Shown here in pieces: positions 38,658-47,441 of a stretch of 64,000 nucleotides of DNA. Positions within the stretch are counted from its first letter, which is position 1; the number at the start of each line of letters is the position of its first letter. The DNA is from Cyanobium sp. WAJ14-Wanaka (GTDB lineage Bacteria; Cyanobacteriota; Cyanobacteriia; PCC-6307; Cyanobiaceae). The translations under genes were made by a program, and so were the position numbers. The stretch covers positions 744,001 to 808,000 of the forward strand of contig NZ_JAGQAZ010000001.1 in NCBI RefSeq assembly GCF_024345375.1, in the 5' to 3' direction. Under the pieces are notes generated by a model. That model made no database searches. It was not told the DNA's origin and saw only the letters and a program-made list of their open reading frames with translations.

Positions 38658-39142
38658 GGCGAATACCAAAAGGCGCAGCGGCGATTCAGGGGTTCCAGCT
38701 CCCAGCCCTGGGCCTCGTAGAAGCTCACCACCTCGGGGTCGGCAAACAGGGTGACCCGATCCAGCTCCAGCTCGCCCAACTGGTCGAGCACGTAGACCAT
38801 CAACTGCTTGCCCAGGCCCGCCCCCTGGTAGAGGGGATGGACGGCGACGTCCCAAACCGTGGCCTCAACTACCCCATCGCCGGTGCAGCGGGCAAATCCC
38901 ACCAACTTGGGCAGCCGGGGATCGTGGCGCCACAGGCCCACCCGTAAAAGGCTGTGCTCCAGGGCCTTACGCACCCGCCTTATCGGCCTACGGCTCCAGC
39001 CCACCGCGTCGCAGAGCCGCTCCAGCTCAAACAGGTCAATCGGCCGCTCCCGGCTCAAGACAAGCGACAAATCGGCCTTGGGGGTGGGGCAGATCCGATG
39101 CTGCTGCCCATAGAGGCTGGTGAGGAGCTCGGCGGTGGCCAA
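38654..39142 (-). CDS. GNAT acetyltransferase, plastid NSI/SNAT-like
   Basis: A 162-residue GNAT protein. The N-terminal half (LERLCDAVGWSRRPIRRVRKAL) and the acetyl-CoA motif HPLYQGAGLGKQLMVYVL, followed by LFADPEVVSFYEAQGW, resemble chloroplast GNAT2/NSI and serotonin N-acetyltransferase-type enzymes. Its likely job is lysine or amine acetylation. The start is TTG at 39142 by necessity; no ATG lies upstream of the conserved region. Confidence 0.78.
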   Translation of the reverse strand: MATAELLTSLYGQQHRICPTPKADLSLVLSRERPIDLFELERLCDAVGWSRRPIRRVRKALEHSLLRVGLWRHDPRLPKLVGFARCTGDGVVEATVWDVAVHPLYQGAGLGKQLMVYVLDQLGELELDRVTLFADPEVVSFYEAQGWELEPLNRRCAFWYSP

Positions 39143-39205
39143 AAGCGAAGTGCAGAAGCGCTGAACTGACCCGATCTTCGCTGATCACGGCCACCTGCCC
39201 ATGGC

Positions 39206-41005
39206 CTAAAGGGCTGCCAGGCCGCGCTCCTGGAGGTCCGCCAACTGGGCATAGAGGCCGCCGGCCGCCCGCAGGGCCTGGTGGCTGCCCTCCTCGATTA
39301 GTCGACCTTTTTTGAGCACAAAAATCCGGTCTGCCGCCTCCACCGTGGCCAATCGGTGGGCAATCACGATGGCCGTGCGCTGTTGGAGCAGGCGATCAAG
39401 GTCGCGCTGCAGGGTGGCTTCCGTGGAGGGGTCCAGGAAGGCCGTGGCCTCATCCATCACCAGCACCGAGGGATCACGAATGGCCACCCGCACCACCGAC
39501 AACAGCTGGCGCTCTCCAGAAGAAAGGTTTCCGCCCCGTTCGCGCAGTTCGGTGGTCAGGCCGTCGGGTAAGCGAGAGAGCAGGGGATCGAGGCCCAGAT
39601 CACGGCAGAACTGGCTGAGCTGCTCGTTACTAACGGGAGAATCAAGGCGCAGGTTGTCGGCCACATTGCCGCTGAACAGGAAGGTGTCCTGCAGCACCAC
39701 CCCAAGCCTTTGGCGCAGGGTGGGAATTGGCAGTTCCCGAATGTCGACCCCATCCAGCAGGATCCGACCCTGTTGGGGCTCATAGAGCCTGCAAAGCAGG
39801 CGAATTACGGTGGTTTTGCCCGAGCCCGTCGGACCCACCAGGGCCACATGTTCCCCCGGTGCTACGCGGAAACTGAGGTCCGTAAGGATCGGGTCATCGG
39901 GGCGATAGGAGAAGGAGACATTTTCAAAAATCACCTCGCCGGCGCTGCGGCGCTCCCGGCCACTGACCACCGCCGCGGCACTGCGCTGGCTGGCTGGCAA
40001 TTCGGCAATTTCAATCGGTTGCTCCAGCAACTCACCAATGCGCTCGACGGCGGTGAGACCACCCTGGATCTGGGTAAAGCGCTCGGCCAGTTGGCGCAGG
40101 GGATCAAAAAGTCGTTGGGAATAGAGGATGAAGGTGGTGAGGGTGCCCAGGCCAATCCAGCCACCGCTAACCATCGAACCGCCCAGGCCCAACACCACGG
40201 CCACGGCACTGAGGGCCACCCATTCAATGAAGGCCGAAATCGAGCTGTCGTAGAAGATCGTGCCGGTTACGGCCTGGCGATAGGAGCCGGTGGTGCGGGC
40301 AAAACTGGCGCTGTTGTAGGCCTCACGCCGAAACATTTGGACCACCTCCAATCCCTGCAGGTTTTCCTGGAGGTCGGCATTGAGTTGGCCAAGCTCCTCC
40401 CTCACCCGGTAGTTGGCCTTGCGGAAGCGGCTCTGCAGCCAAAGGATGCCGACAATTACTGGGATCTGGCTGAGGAGCAGCAGCAGCCCCAGGCGCCACT
40501 CAATCGTGATCATGGTCACGGCGATCACCAGCAGGGTGACCATGTCTGCGAGAACGCCGACGGCGCCACTGCCAAATACCTCCGCCAGGGCATCCACATC
40601 ACTGGTGAGCCTGGTCAGCAACTTGCCCACGGGGGTGCGGTCGTGGAAGCGCAGCGAGAGGCCCAGGGCATGGGCAAAGAGATCGTCGCGGATGCGGGCG
40701 GTCAGGCGCTGGCCCACGGCCTGGACGTTGAAGCTCTGGAAGCCCTGCAGACCGAGCCTGACCAGCACCGCCACCAACAGCAGGCTCACCAGGGTGCGCA
40801 GCTGCTGGGCGACGGGTTGGCCCGCCAGCCATGGCATCACCGGTTCGTGGCGTAGGGCCGAGATCGCCTGGCCCACGAGCAGGGGCTGGATGGCGGCCGC
40901 AAAGGCCACAGGGAGCAATAGCACCAGGGTGAAGGTGAGCCGGCGCCGATCGCGGCCCAGGTAGGGCAGCAGGCGCAGTAGCCGCTGTCGATCGAGGTTG
41001 GCCAT
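39206..41005 (-). CDS. ABC exporter, fused permease and ATPase (MsbA-like)
   Basis: A 599-residue half-transporter. Six membrane helices span residues 20-320. The ATPase has Walker A (GPTGSGKTTVIR), Q-loop (VLQDTFLFSG), signature LSSGERQLLS, Walker B (VLVMDEATAF) and the H-loop VIAHRLATV. It probably works as a homodimer exporting a lipid or drug-like substrate. Its ATG shares a base with the hisG stop. Confidence 0.92.
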   Translation of the reverse strand: MANLDRQRLLRLLPYLGRDRRRLTFTLVLLLPVAFAAAIQPLLVGQAISALRHEPVMPWLAGQPVAQQLRTLVSLLLVAVLVRLGLQGFQSFNVQAVGQRLTARIRDDLFAHALGLSLRFHDRTPVGKLLTRLTSDVDALAEVFGSGAVGVLADMVTLLVIAVTMITIEWRLGLLLLLSQIPVIVGILWLQSRFRKANYRVREELGQLNADLQENLQGLEVVQMFRREAYNSASFARTTGSYRQAVTGTIFYDSSISAFIEWVALSAVAVVLGLGGSMVSGGWIGLGTLTTFILYSQRLFDPLRQLAERFTQIQGGLTAVERIGELLEQPIEIAELPASQRSAAAVVSGRERRSAGEVIFENVSFSYRPDDPILTDLSFRVAPGEHVALVGPTGSGKTTVIRLLCRLYEPQQGRILLDGVDIRELPIPTLRQRLGVVLQDTFLFSGNVADNLRLDSPVSNEQLSQFCRDLGLDPLLSRLPDGLTTELRERGGNLSSGERQLLSVVRVAIRDPSVLVMDEATAFLDPSTEATLQRDLDRLLQQRTAIVIAHRLATVEAADRIFVLKKGRLIEEGSHQALRAAGGLYAQLADLQERGLAAL

Positions 41006-41661
41006 CAGTTGGAGCTAGCCAGCCCAGCTGTCGATGCCAGGGCAAGGCGATCGACAATTTCCTGCAGGGCGCCGCCATCTAGGCGCAGCGAGATCGGATG
41101 GCCCACCAGCCGGGCGGTGGATTGGAACAAATCCTCGATAGCAACCAAACCGTTTTCGGCGAGAGTGCGGCCCGTGGCCACCAAATCCACAATCGCCTCA
41201 CTCATGCCCGTAATCGGGCCCAATTCCACCGAGCCCGCCAGATGGATCAGCTCCACCGGCAGGTCCAGGGCCTGGAAATAGGTCTCGGCGCAACGGGTGA
41301 ATTTGCTGGCAATGCGGCAATGGGCCGGCAGGTCTGCGGCGCGCTGGTAACCACTGGAGGCCTTAACCGCCACGCTCATCCGACAGCCACCAAAACCCAA
41401 ATCGAGCAGCTGGGCCACGGGCAACTGGTGCTCCTGGAGCACATCGAAACCAACCACCCCCAGCTGGGCCTGGCCGTAGGCCACGTAGACCGGCACATCG
41501 GCATTGCGCACCAACAGCGCCCGGGCCGTGCCACAGGTGCTGGGCACCATCAGCTGGCGGTTTTTAGGGTCGAGCACGGCCGAAAAATCAAGCCCGGCAG
41601 CGGCAAACCGTCCGACACTGTCCTTAAGAAGGGCCCCTTTCGCCAGAGCGACGGTGATCAT
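41005..41661 (-). CDS. hisG: ATP phosphoribosyltransferase, short form
   Basis: A 218-residue HisG of the short (HisZ-requiring) type, which starts histidine synthesis. Motifs: [44 protein letters not shown] and [16 protein letters not shown]. It is transcribed divergently from the glyoxalase II gene. Confidence 0.93.
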   Translation of the reverse strand: MITVALAKGALLKDSVGRFAAAGLDFSAVLDPKNRQLMVPSTCGTARALLVRNADVPVYVAYGQAQLGVVGFDVLQEHQLPVAQLLDLGFGGCRMSVAVKASSGYQRAADLPAHCRIASKFTRCAETYFQALDLPVELIHLAGSVELGPITGMSEAIVDLVATGRTLAENGLVAIEDLFQSTARLVGHPISLRLDGGALQEIVDRLALASTAGLASSN

Positions 41662-41697
41662 GGAATTGCACCGTGGTCCGGAAAAAGGATTTTAACG

Positions 41698-42438
41698 ATG
41701 GCGCTGCCTGCCGAGAGCCTGGGAGTGGAGCTGATCCCCGTACTCAACGACAACTACGTATTTCTGCTGAGCCGTGGGGGCCAGGCGGTGGTGGTGGATC
41801 CGGCCATTGCCGAACCGGTGCGGGCAATTCTTGAGGAGCGGGGCTTGGAATTGATCGCCATCCTCCAAACCCACCACCACTCAGACCACATCGGCGGCAC
41901 GGCGGGCCTGCTGCGTCGCTGGCCCAAGGCAGCAGTGTTTGCCTCCCATGCCGACCGCGACCGCATTCCCCTGCAGACCGAGGGGGTGGCCGGAGGAATG
42001 GGCTTCCAACTACTGGGGGAGGAGGTGGAAGTGATCGATGTGCCAGGCCATACCCGGGCCCACCTGGCCTATTGGTTACCCGAATCCGGCCACCTCTTCT
42101 GCGGCGACACCCTGTTTGCCGGCGGCTGCGGCCGCCTGTTTGAAGGCACGGCGCAGCAAATGCACAGCTCCCTGCAAAAACTGGGATCCCTACCTGGGGC
42201 CACCAAGGTGTGGTGCGCCCATGAGTACACGGCCTCCAACCTGGGCTGGGCGGCGGCGGAAGAACCCCAGAACCCAGCCATTGCCAAACGCCTAAACCAG
42301 GTGCTGGCGCTGCGCTCAGATGGCGTTGCCACCATCCCGAGCACAATTGACCTGGAGCAGGCAACCAATTTGTTTATGAGGGCAGAAGGCCCCGAGCAAC
42401 TGGCCGCCCTGCGCCAACGTAAGGACAACTGGCGTTAG
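41698..42438 (+). CDS. gloB: hydroxyacylglutathione hydrolase (glyoxalase II)
   Basis: A 246-residue metallo-beta-lactamase-fold enzyme. It hydrolyses S-lactoylglutathione. Metal ligands: THHHSDHIGG near residue 57, VPGHTRAHLAYW, GDTLFAGGCGR and CAHEYTASNL. The start ATG at 41698 gives the family's N-terminus (VELIPVLNDNYVFLL). The much longer open frame upstream only reads through hisG antisense. Confidence 0.93.
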   Translation: MALPAESLGVELIPVLNDNYVFLLSRGGQAVVVDPAIAEPVRAILEERGLELIAILQTHHHSDHIGGTAGLLRRWPKAAVFASHADRDRIPLQTEGVAGGMGFQLLGEEVEVIDVPGHTRAHLAYWLPESGHLFCGDTLFAGGCGRLFEGTAQQMHSSLQKLGSLPGATKVWCAHEYTASNLGWAAAEEPQNPAIAKRLNQVLALRSDGVATIPSTIDLEQATNLFMRAEGPEQLAALRQRKDNWR

Positions 42439-42506
42439 GCCAAATGAACCACCAGCCCTGGGGAGCGATAATTAACAGTGGTGATTAAGGGCTGTTACCC
42501 ATAGCA

Positions 42507-43637
42507 ATGCCTAACCCCGCAAAGAACTGGCTTGCCATCACGCGCCGCAGGGGGCTCTGGATCAGCGCCTTCGTAGTTGCCTTGGTGCTCCTGGTTTCAA
42601 ACCTTGACGGCTCCCTGGCCAGCGCGACTGAACAAACACTGCCGCAACGCTTCGAGCCCGCAAATACGGCAGAGCTGCTCAGCAAGGCAAATGCAATCCC
42701 GGTGAAAGTTGGAGCCTATATAGAGAACTACCATGATCTTTCACTTCAGGGGCGCCGCTTTGTGGCCGAGGGCTACTACTGGCTGGAATGGCCAGATTCC
42801 CTTGAAGAGATTCTTGACGCAAACGAGATAGCGCCAGGTGACATAGTTGAAATCACAAACCAAATCGACGAATGGGATTCGAAAATTCGCAGCGTCACAC
42901 CAGGTGCCCGAAAGCTCCCCAATGGCAACAACTACTACCAGGTTCGCTTCTCGGGAAATTTCTACATACCCGATCTAAACCTAAAGCTTTCTCCGTTTGA
43001 AAGCCTCACACTTCCCCTTATCATAGAAGTGCAAGACGACCAACTGGCCCTGCAAAATTCAAATGTAGTGCTTGTGGGAGACCAGGGCAAAGATCAGCTG
43101 CTCGGATCCTATTCAGAGATAGATGGCTATAAAATTTCTTCCACGGCCCTAGAGCCCATGGTCCATTCCTATGGCACCAGCTGGGGCCAGGACAAGGGAA
43201 ACCTGACCTATCCGGCAATTCAAGTGGTCACCAAGCTAAGAAGCTCCGGCTTTTCCAGCTTTCTTACCTGGGTATTTCCGCTCCTAATTGTGGTGGGCAT
43301 TGTGCTGCTGGCACCATCCGTAGCAGGTGAGCTTGGTGATATCCGCCTGGCGATACCCTCAACCGGAATGCTGACCCTAATCTTCCTTCAGCAAACCTAC
43401 GATTCAACCTTGCCGCCCCTTGATTACCTCACATTCCTAGATTGGCTTTATGCGGCTGGCTACCTAATTTCAATTGCCACTTTTCTGTTGTTTGTCTGGG
43501 GCACCAATGCTTACCAGGGCGCAGATGAGGATCAAAAGATCACTACCCTGACCCGGATCAATAAAGTGGATACAATTTTTCAGCTTGGTTCGGTAATCTC
43601 CATGGCTGTAGTTGCCTCCTTGGCCTGGAAGGCTTAA
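42507..43637 (+). CDS. probable pentameric ligand-gated ion channel homologue (Cys-loop superfamily, prokaryotic type)
   Basis: A 376-residue membrane protein. Residues 15-40 form a signal peptide. Residues 41-248 form a beta-rich extracellular region with YYWLEW and the loop SPFESLTLPLIIEV, which parallels the FPFDxQxLxL loop of pLGICs. Four helices follow: TM1 252-272 with a mid-helix Pro (WVFPLLIVVG), TM2 about 279-297, TM3 308-331, TM4 353-374. The TM2-TM3 link and TM3 (LPPLDYLTFLDWLYAAGYL) closely resemble bacterial channels ELIC and GLIC as I recall them. No Cys-loop cysteines, as in other bacterial members. Ligand and ion are unknown. Confidence 0.72.
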   Translation: MPNPAKNWLAITRRRGLWISAFVVALVLLVSNLDGSLASATEQTLPQRFEPANTAELLSKANAIPVKVGAYIENYHDLSLQGRRFVAEGYYWLEWPDSLEEILDANEIAPGDIVEITNQIDEWDSKIRSVTPGARKLPNGNNYYQVRFSGNFYIPDLNLKLSPFESLTLPLIIEVQDDQLALQNSNVVLVGDQGKDQLLGSYSEIDGYKISSTALEPMVHSYGTSWGQDKGNLTYPAIQVVTKLRSSGFSSFLTWVFPLLIVVGIVLLAPSVAGELGDIRLAIPSTGMLTLIFLQQTYDSTLPPLDYLTFLDWLYAAGYLISIATFLLFVWGTNAYQGADEDQKITTLTRINKVDTIFQLGSVISMAVVASLAWKA

Positions 43638-43667
43638 ATATCTGTAATTAGCCAGGCACGCTGCCCA

Positions 43668-44066
43668 ATGGATTCCCACCCCCAGGAGGCCGTAACCACG
43701 GCCGGAGCACCAGCTCCCGTAGGGCCCTACAACCAGGCCGTAAAGGCCGGCGGGGTGCTCTATTGCTCCGGCCAAATTGCCCTCGATCCAGCTAGCGGCG
43801 CGATGGTGGGGGGCGGAGATGTGGAGGCAGAAACCAGGCAGGTACTGGCCAATCTCCAGGCCGTGCTCACTGCCGCTGGCTCCAGTGCGGCTCAGGTGGT
43901 GCGCACCACCGTGTTTCTGGCGGATCTTGCAGACTTCGCCAAGGTCAATGCCCTTTACGCCGAGATGTTCGGCGCTGGCATCGCCCCGGCGCGGGCCTGC
44001 GTGGAGGTGGCGGCACTGCCCAAGGGGGCTCGGGTCGAAATCGACTGCATTGCCCTACTGGGTTAG
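43668..44066 (+). CDS. ridA: RidA family enamine/imine deaminase
   Basis: A 132-residue protein that hydrolyses reactive 2-aminoacrylate-type enamines. Motifs: PVGPYNQAVKAGGVLYCSGQIALDP, and the catalytic-site region PARACVEVAALPKGARVEID with conserved Arg and Glu. It ends 86 bases upstream of the tRNA gene. A 7-bp hairpin (CGCCAGC/GCTGGCG, 44111-44128) lies between. Confidence 0.93.
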   Translation: MDSHPQEAVTTAGAPAPVGPYNQAVKAGGVLYCSGQIALDPASGAMVGGGDVEAETRQVLANLQAVLTAAGSSAAQVVRTTVFLADLADFAKVNALYAEMFGAGIAPARACVEVAALPKGARVEIDCIALLG

Positions 44067-44152
44067 GCCCACATAGCTCTCACAGCGATCCATCCCCTTT
44101 TTGAAACCGACGCCAGCTGTGGCTGGCGGGCCGAGGGCTAAGTTGGGAAGGG

Positions 44153-44226
44153 CGGGGCGTGGCGCAGCTTGGTAGCGCGGGTGCTTTGGGAGCACTAGGT
44201 CGCAGGTTCGAATCCTGTCGCCCCGA
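44153..44226 (+). tRNA. tRNA-Pro (anticodon TGG)
   Basis: A full cloverleaf folds: acceptor CGGGGCG/CGCCCCG, D arm GCGCAGCTTGGTAGCGC, anticodon arm GGTGC-TTTGGGA-GCACT with TGG in the loop, and T arm with GGTTCGAATCC. The discriminator base is A and CCA is not encoded. It marks the left border of the accessory region. Confidence 0.95.
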
Positions 44227-44803
44227 TTGACTTTTCAGGGATTGGCACCTAACCCAGGTCTCCAGATTGGTCCCCAGATCTGGAGTTAAGCCACCCCTGC
44301 AACAACCGACGGAGGTTCTGACCCTCCACTAGGGCAGGTCCACAACACCCAGTCGGGCCCCTGGATGGTTTGCTTGCACAATGTCGGCCGCGTGCCCAGC
44401 ATCGAGCGCCTGCACCCTCTGGATGCCGGCGCCAGCAGCAGCATCAAAGAACATGGCGAAATTGGGCATGGGGCACACAGCTAATCCCAAAAGCGGTCCT
44501 GCGCCAAGGCCAGGCTCATGGCCAGCGTATTGACCTGTTCGGCGCTGTAAGGATTCAGCAAGGCGTTTCGCAAGCGCTTTCAAGTGCCGGAAGAGGCTCC
44601 CTCGATCGCGGATCGGATCTGCCAGCGACGCCATCACGAGTGGATCGAAGCTTTTTTGGTGTCGCACAGGTTGGTGCGCTCAGCAGAACAGATCGGTGCG
44701 TCCGGCAGATCAGCACCAACAGCATTAACAGTTTGCGCTCTAAGTCAGAACCGCGGCAGCGCCGCCCATTCTTTGAGTTAAAAAGGTATAGATTCTGAAC
44801 TCT
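44227..44803. other. gene-poor, decayed stretch after the tRNA
   Basis: No intact gene is supported over 577 bases. It contains an imperfect repeat (CCAGATTGGTCC / CCAGATCTGG) just after the tRNA and a short gene tail at 44481-44579 (listed separately). The longer minus-strand frame over 44329-44667 has no recognisable product and reads the tail in a different frame. Confidence 0.5.
44481..44579 (-). pseudogene. truncated gene tail, copy A (matches the tail at 49162)
   Basis: A 32-residue open segment bounded upstream by TGA and ending in TAG. Its last 23 residues (PYSAEQVNTLAMSLALAQ followed by DRFWD) differ at one position from the end of the frame at 49162. No start codon or upstream body remains. 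The parent family is not recognised. Confidence 0.6.
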
Positions 44804-45067
44804 ATGGACTTTGAGTTCGACCCGCTCAAGAGCAAAGCCAACCAGGCCAAGCACGGTATCGACTTCGTGGATGCACAAGCTCTATGGAACGATCCCGACC
44901 TGCTGGAAATACCAGCCCGCACAACTGATGAGCTGCGGTTTCTCGTCATTGCTCAGATCCATGGCAAGCACTGGTCAGCCGTGATCACCCATCGCAGCCA
45001 GGCCATCCGTCTCATTTCTGTCCGTTGCTCACGCCCAGAAGAGGTAAAGCTCTATGAACAGCTCTGA
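44804..45067 (+). CDS. brnT: BrnT family ribonuclease toxin
   Basis: An 87-residue toxin: FEFDPLKSKANQAKHGIDF at the start and HWSAVITHRSQAIRLISVRCSRPEE at the end, the usual BrnT frame with its conserved His, Arg and Glu positions. BrnT is a RelE-fold ribonuclease neutralised by BrnA, encoded here with a 14-base overlap. First intact gene of the accessory region. Confidence 0.88.
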   Translation: MDFEFDPLKSKANQAKHGIDFVDAQALWNDPDLLEIPARTTDELRFLVIAQIHGKHWSAVITHRSQAIRLISVRCSRPEEVKLYEQL

Positions 45068-45308
45068 ATTTGATCGTTGCTTCGATGCTGGTGACGCTGT
45101 TCTAGGCGCACTTGATCTCAACGCCGCGACGCGGCCCCGCCTGCAGCAGAAGCGCGTAAATGTGGATTTTCCAGTTTGGATGGTCGAACAGCTCGACCAT
45201 GAGGCCACCCGCCTTGGGGTGACACGGCAGTCAATCATCAAGGTCTGGCTGGCAGAACGACTGGAGCGACGCACTGAATCCAATCCGGGTATGGCCGCCC
45301 TCACCTGA
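45054..45308 (+). CDS. brnA: BrnA/CopG-type antitoxin
   Basis: An 84-residue antitoxin. The C-terminal half (KRVNVDFPVWMVEQLDHEATRLGVTRQSIIKVWLAERL) is a ribbon-helix-helix DNA-binding domain that would both bind BrnT and repress the operon. It overlaps the end of brnT by 14 bases. Confidence 0.83.
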   Translation: MNSSEFDRCFDAGDAVLGALDLNAATRPRLQQKRVNVDFPVWMVEQLDHEATRLGVTRQSIIKVWLAERLERRTESNPGMAALT

Positions 45309-45355
45309 AGGGCCCCATCACCAGAGACAGATCGGTCCTGGTGTTTGAGTTCGAC

Positions 45356-45775
45356 CTAGTCAGCGTCCGTCGATCTCCTCGGCAGGTGCCTCTCGGCGCC
45401 ACAGATGAGCAGCTTTATCAACTCAGGCCCAGCTCCTGCATCCGCTGCCAGAAGGCACTCTTGCGGCCATGGCCCGTGCGGATGGCGGCCAGCAGGGCCT
45501 TGGCAGAAAGGGCAGCGGAGCGTGGCATCGGGGGAGTGCCGCTGGGATGGCTTGGGCCTGTTGCGCAGACTCAGGTCAGGATCGCAGCAGGGACAACAAA
45601 GGGGCAACCGTGCTGCAGGCCGGGTCACCTGCACAGGCACATCAGCCAATGCCATGGGATCACTGGCTTTTAGCGAGTAGCCGCTGGAGCTGTAGTAACC
45701 GATGGGGCAGCTCCCCGCTTTTGGCAAGGGCTGAACAGGCTGCTGGGCCAGGGCGCTGCTGCCTGTGGAAAGCAT
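45356..45775 (-). pseudogene. degenerate secreted 'SCPxGYYSSSGY' protein
   Basis: A minus-strand frame beginning ALAQQPVQPLPKAGSCPIGYY, closely matching the start of the intact secreted gene at 47442. A good signal peptide exists only if translation starts upstream of the ATG at 45775, but no start codon is available there before a TGA. After SSSGY the sequence diverges into a Cys-rich tail with CxxC pairs (CCPCC, CPFC) that may be out of frame. Probably a broken copy. Confidence 0.4.
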
Positions 45776-45849
45776 TCCGATGGCGAGGGCAAGCGACAGC
45801 CAGAAGGCTGGAAGCGTGCTAGTACAGGTGTACGCATCTGGAGCGGTTC

Positions 45850-46134
45850 ATGGGTGTCCACCTCCCACGGCCTGCGGCCCTGGCCGCCCGGCTTGAAATC
45901 CCTATCGAAGAGTGGCGTTACCTCGATGAGGCTGTGCTGCTCAAGACCCGCAGCCGCAAGGTCTGCATGACCTGCCATTGGTTTAGGCATCACGCTGGGG
46001 TGAACTGCATCCCGGTGCTCACCTGCCAGCTGCACCAAGGGCTGGTCGCCCATGGCGAGCACCTGACCAGCCGCTGCCAGGGCTGGACTGATGACATGAC
46101 GCACAGCCGCGGCTGGGCGCCGGAGCTGGCGTGA
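45850..46134 (+). CDS. hypothetical Cys/His-rich small protein
   Basis: A 94-residue protein. After a short lead it shows KVCMTCHWF, GVNCIPVLTC, HQGLVAHGEHLTSRCQGW: five cysteines and several histidines in a spacing that suggests a zinc or iron-sulphur site. I do not recognise a named family. It ends 7 bases before the DUF1651 gene, so the two are probably one transcript. Confidence 0.55.
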   Translation: MGVHLPRPAALAARLEIPIEEWRYLDEAVLLKTRSRKVCMTCHWFRHHAGVNCIPVLTCQLHQGLVAHGEHLTSRCQGWTDDMTHSRGWAPELA

Positions 46135-46141
46135 GCGGCCG

Positions 46142-46426
46142 ATGAATGTCACGGACAGGACAGGCCAGCCGCCGCTCTCCCCTCTGGAGGGCTGGATCAG
46201 TGATGGCCGTCAGGTCCTGCATTTCCAGCCGCGCCGCTACGACCGCTGGAGCCAGACCCTGGAGGTGACGCTGGGAGAAGTGATGACCAGTGGCGAGCCG
46301 CCGCTGCTGAAACGCCGCAAAGAGCTAACGCGGGAGCAAGCGATGAAGCTTTGGGCCCAGAAGCACCAGCAGGGCTGGCAGGTATGCAAACCGCAGTGGA
46401 CGCCGCCACCGCTGCCACGGGCTTGA
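46142..46426 (+). CDS. DUF1651 domain protein
   Basis: A 94-residue protein of a family confined mainly to marine and freshwater picocyanobacteria. The pattern is EGWISDGRQVLHFQPRRYDRW near the N-terminus and LLKRRKELTREQAMKLWAQKHQQGW near the C-terminus. Function is unknown. It lies directly behind the Cys-rich gene. Confidence 0.75.
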   Translation: MNVTDRTGQPPLSPLEGWISDGRQVLHFQPRRYDRWSQTLEVTLGEVMTSGEPPLLKRRKELTREQAMKLWAQKHQQGWQVCKPQWTPPPLPRA

Positions 46427-46827
46427 GCTGTTGCAGCACAGCAAAGACTTTCAGCTTCTTCCCATCTGCAGCGGGAGGCAATGGGTGTAAAGGCCGATTG
46501 TGCTGAACCGCTGGCCCAGCGATGCTGTGCCCATCAACCCAGGAGGCGCCCACATGGACGACACGCCACCCCGCCAGGTACAAGAAGCACGCTGACTACA
46601 GGCCCCTGCTCCAACAGTCTTTATCTATACGTGGGCGGGTCGTTCAGCCGGGCAAGAGAGCAGCATTCCCCAGTGCAGCTCACCTCGTGCGCCTGACTGA
46701 TCGACACTCCAACTGCACCGCCTCAGGTGCCCACAGGAGAACTATTCGCCCCACACCTGGAATGTATGGCCCCAGGTGCCAACGTCAGCAGCTTCTTTCC
46801 ACTGCCTTGGAATGTTCTTAGCCAGCG
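46427..46827 (+). other. 400-base stretch without a supported gene
   Basis: Several overlapping frames exist, but none has family-like sequence, a convincing ribosome site or consistent codon use. It ends at a strong terminator, so it may be the 3' untranslated part of the DUF1651 transcript or hold an unrecognised small RNA. Confidence 0.4.
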
Positions 46828-46856
46828 CCCCTGAGGTTTTCCTCAGGGGTTTTGTT
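46828..46856 (+). terminator. Rho-independent terminator
   Basis: A perfect 9-bp stem CCCCTGAGG / CCTCAGGGG with a TTTT loop, followed at once by TTTTGTTGT. The T-run orientation fits transcripts from the left. It lies at the 3' edge of the convergent DUF4236 remnant. Confidence 0.85.
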
Positions 46857-46859
46857 GTC

Positions 46860-47436
46860 TCAGCCCAGCCAGCCCTTTTCGGCGCTCAACCGCTGCGCCA
46901 GCTGCACCGCCTCAATGCAGCGCTGGGCGCGGCGCCACTGCTTAGCAGAAGCCTGCGGCTAGGCATCGTCCTGGCCCTGGGCCCGCAATAGATAGCCCTC
47001 CATCGCCTCCGGGGTTTCGATCAGAGTCAACAAGCCCGTGGTGCGCGCACTGAGGGAACCATCAGCCAGCAGGCGGCTCATCAGGCCGTGCTCCCACAGC
47101 TGCTCTCCTAAGGAGCCAGGAGAAAAAAGCTCCTGACGCAGCACCGTTAGCAGCGACTGCTTGAGGGCATCGAGTTGGCCGGGCCGCAGCCGGCGGCTGT
47201 TGGGTAGACCCGCTGCAGGGCCAGGTTCATGCTCAACGCTCCAGCTCAGGCCGGTCCCTGGCAGCCCCAGGGTGGTGCGGGGGCCACCGCTGCGAGCTAG
47301 GGGGATATTGAAGGAAGCACCCCTTCCGCCAACAGAGATCGAGCTCAAGCCCCCCTTGCTGTAGCGGTAGGCCCGCGTAGCGGTAGTTGAAGCGCAGCGG
47401 GCCCAGGCGGGCGGAGCGACGGAAACGGAAGCCCAT
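46860..47436 (-). pseudogene. DUF4236 gene, frameshifted and with an in-frame stop
   Basis: The start MGFRFRRSARLGPLRFNYRY is the classic DUF4236 N-terminus. The continuation SSISVGGRGASFNIPLARSGG is in another frame. Between them TACCGCTAC is present twice, separated by GCGGGCC: a 16-base duplication that, if removed, restores the frame. Further on, an in-frame TAG at 46959-46961 is followed by 32 more plausible residues to a TGA at 46860. DUF4236 has no assigned function. It sits 5 bases downstream of the secreted gene at 47442. Confidence 0.8.
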
Positions 47437-47441
47437 GGCGA

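Noticed and set aside
41098-41697. Large N-terminal extension of the glyoxalase II frame
   Set aside because: It is antisense to hisG, and the family's N-terminus starts exactly at the ATG at 41698.
44329-44667. 112-residue minus-strand frame after the tRNA
   Set aside because: It reads the repeated 23-residue gene tail in a different frame and has no family-like pattern of its own.
45341-45680. Plus-strand frames opposite the degenerate secreted gene
   Set aside because: No family features; Arg/Gly/Ala-rich composition typical of shadows in GC-rich DNA.
46197-46583. 128-residue minus-strand frame opposite DUF1651
   Set aside because: It is antisense to a recognisable DUF1651 gene and has low-complexity, shadow-like composition.
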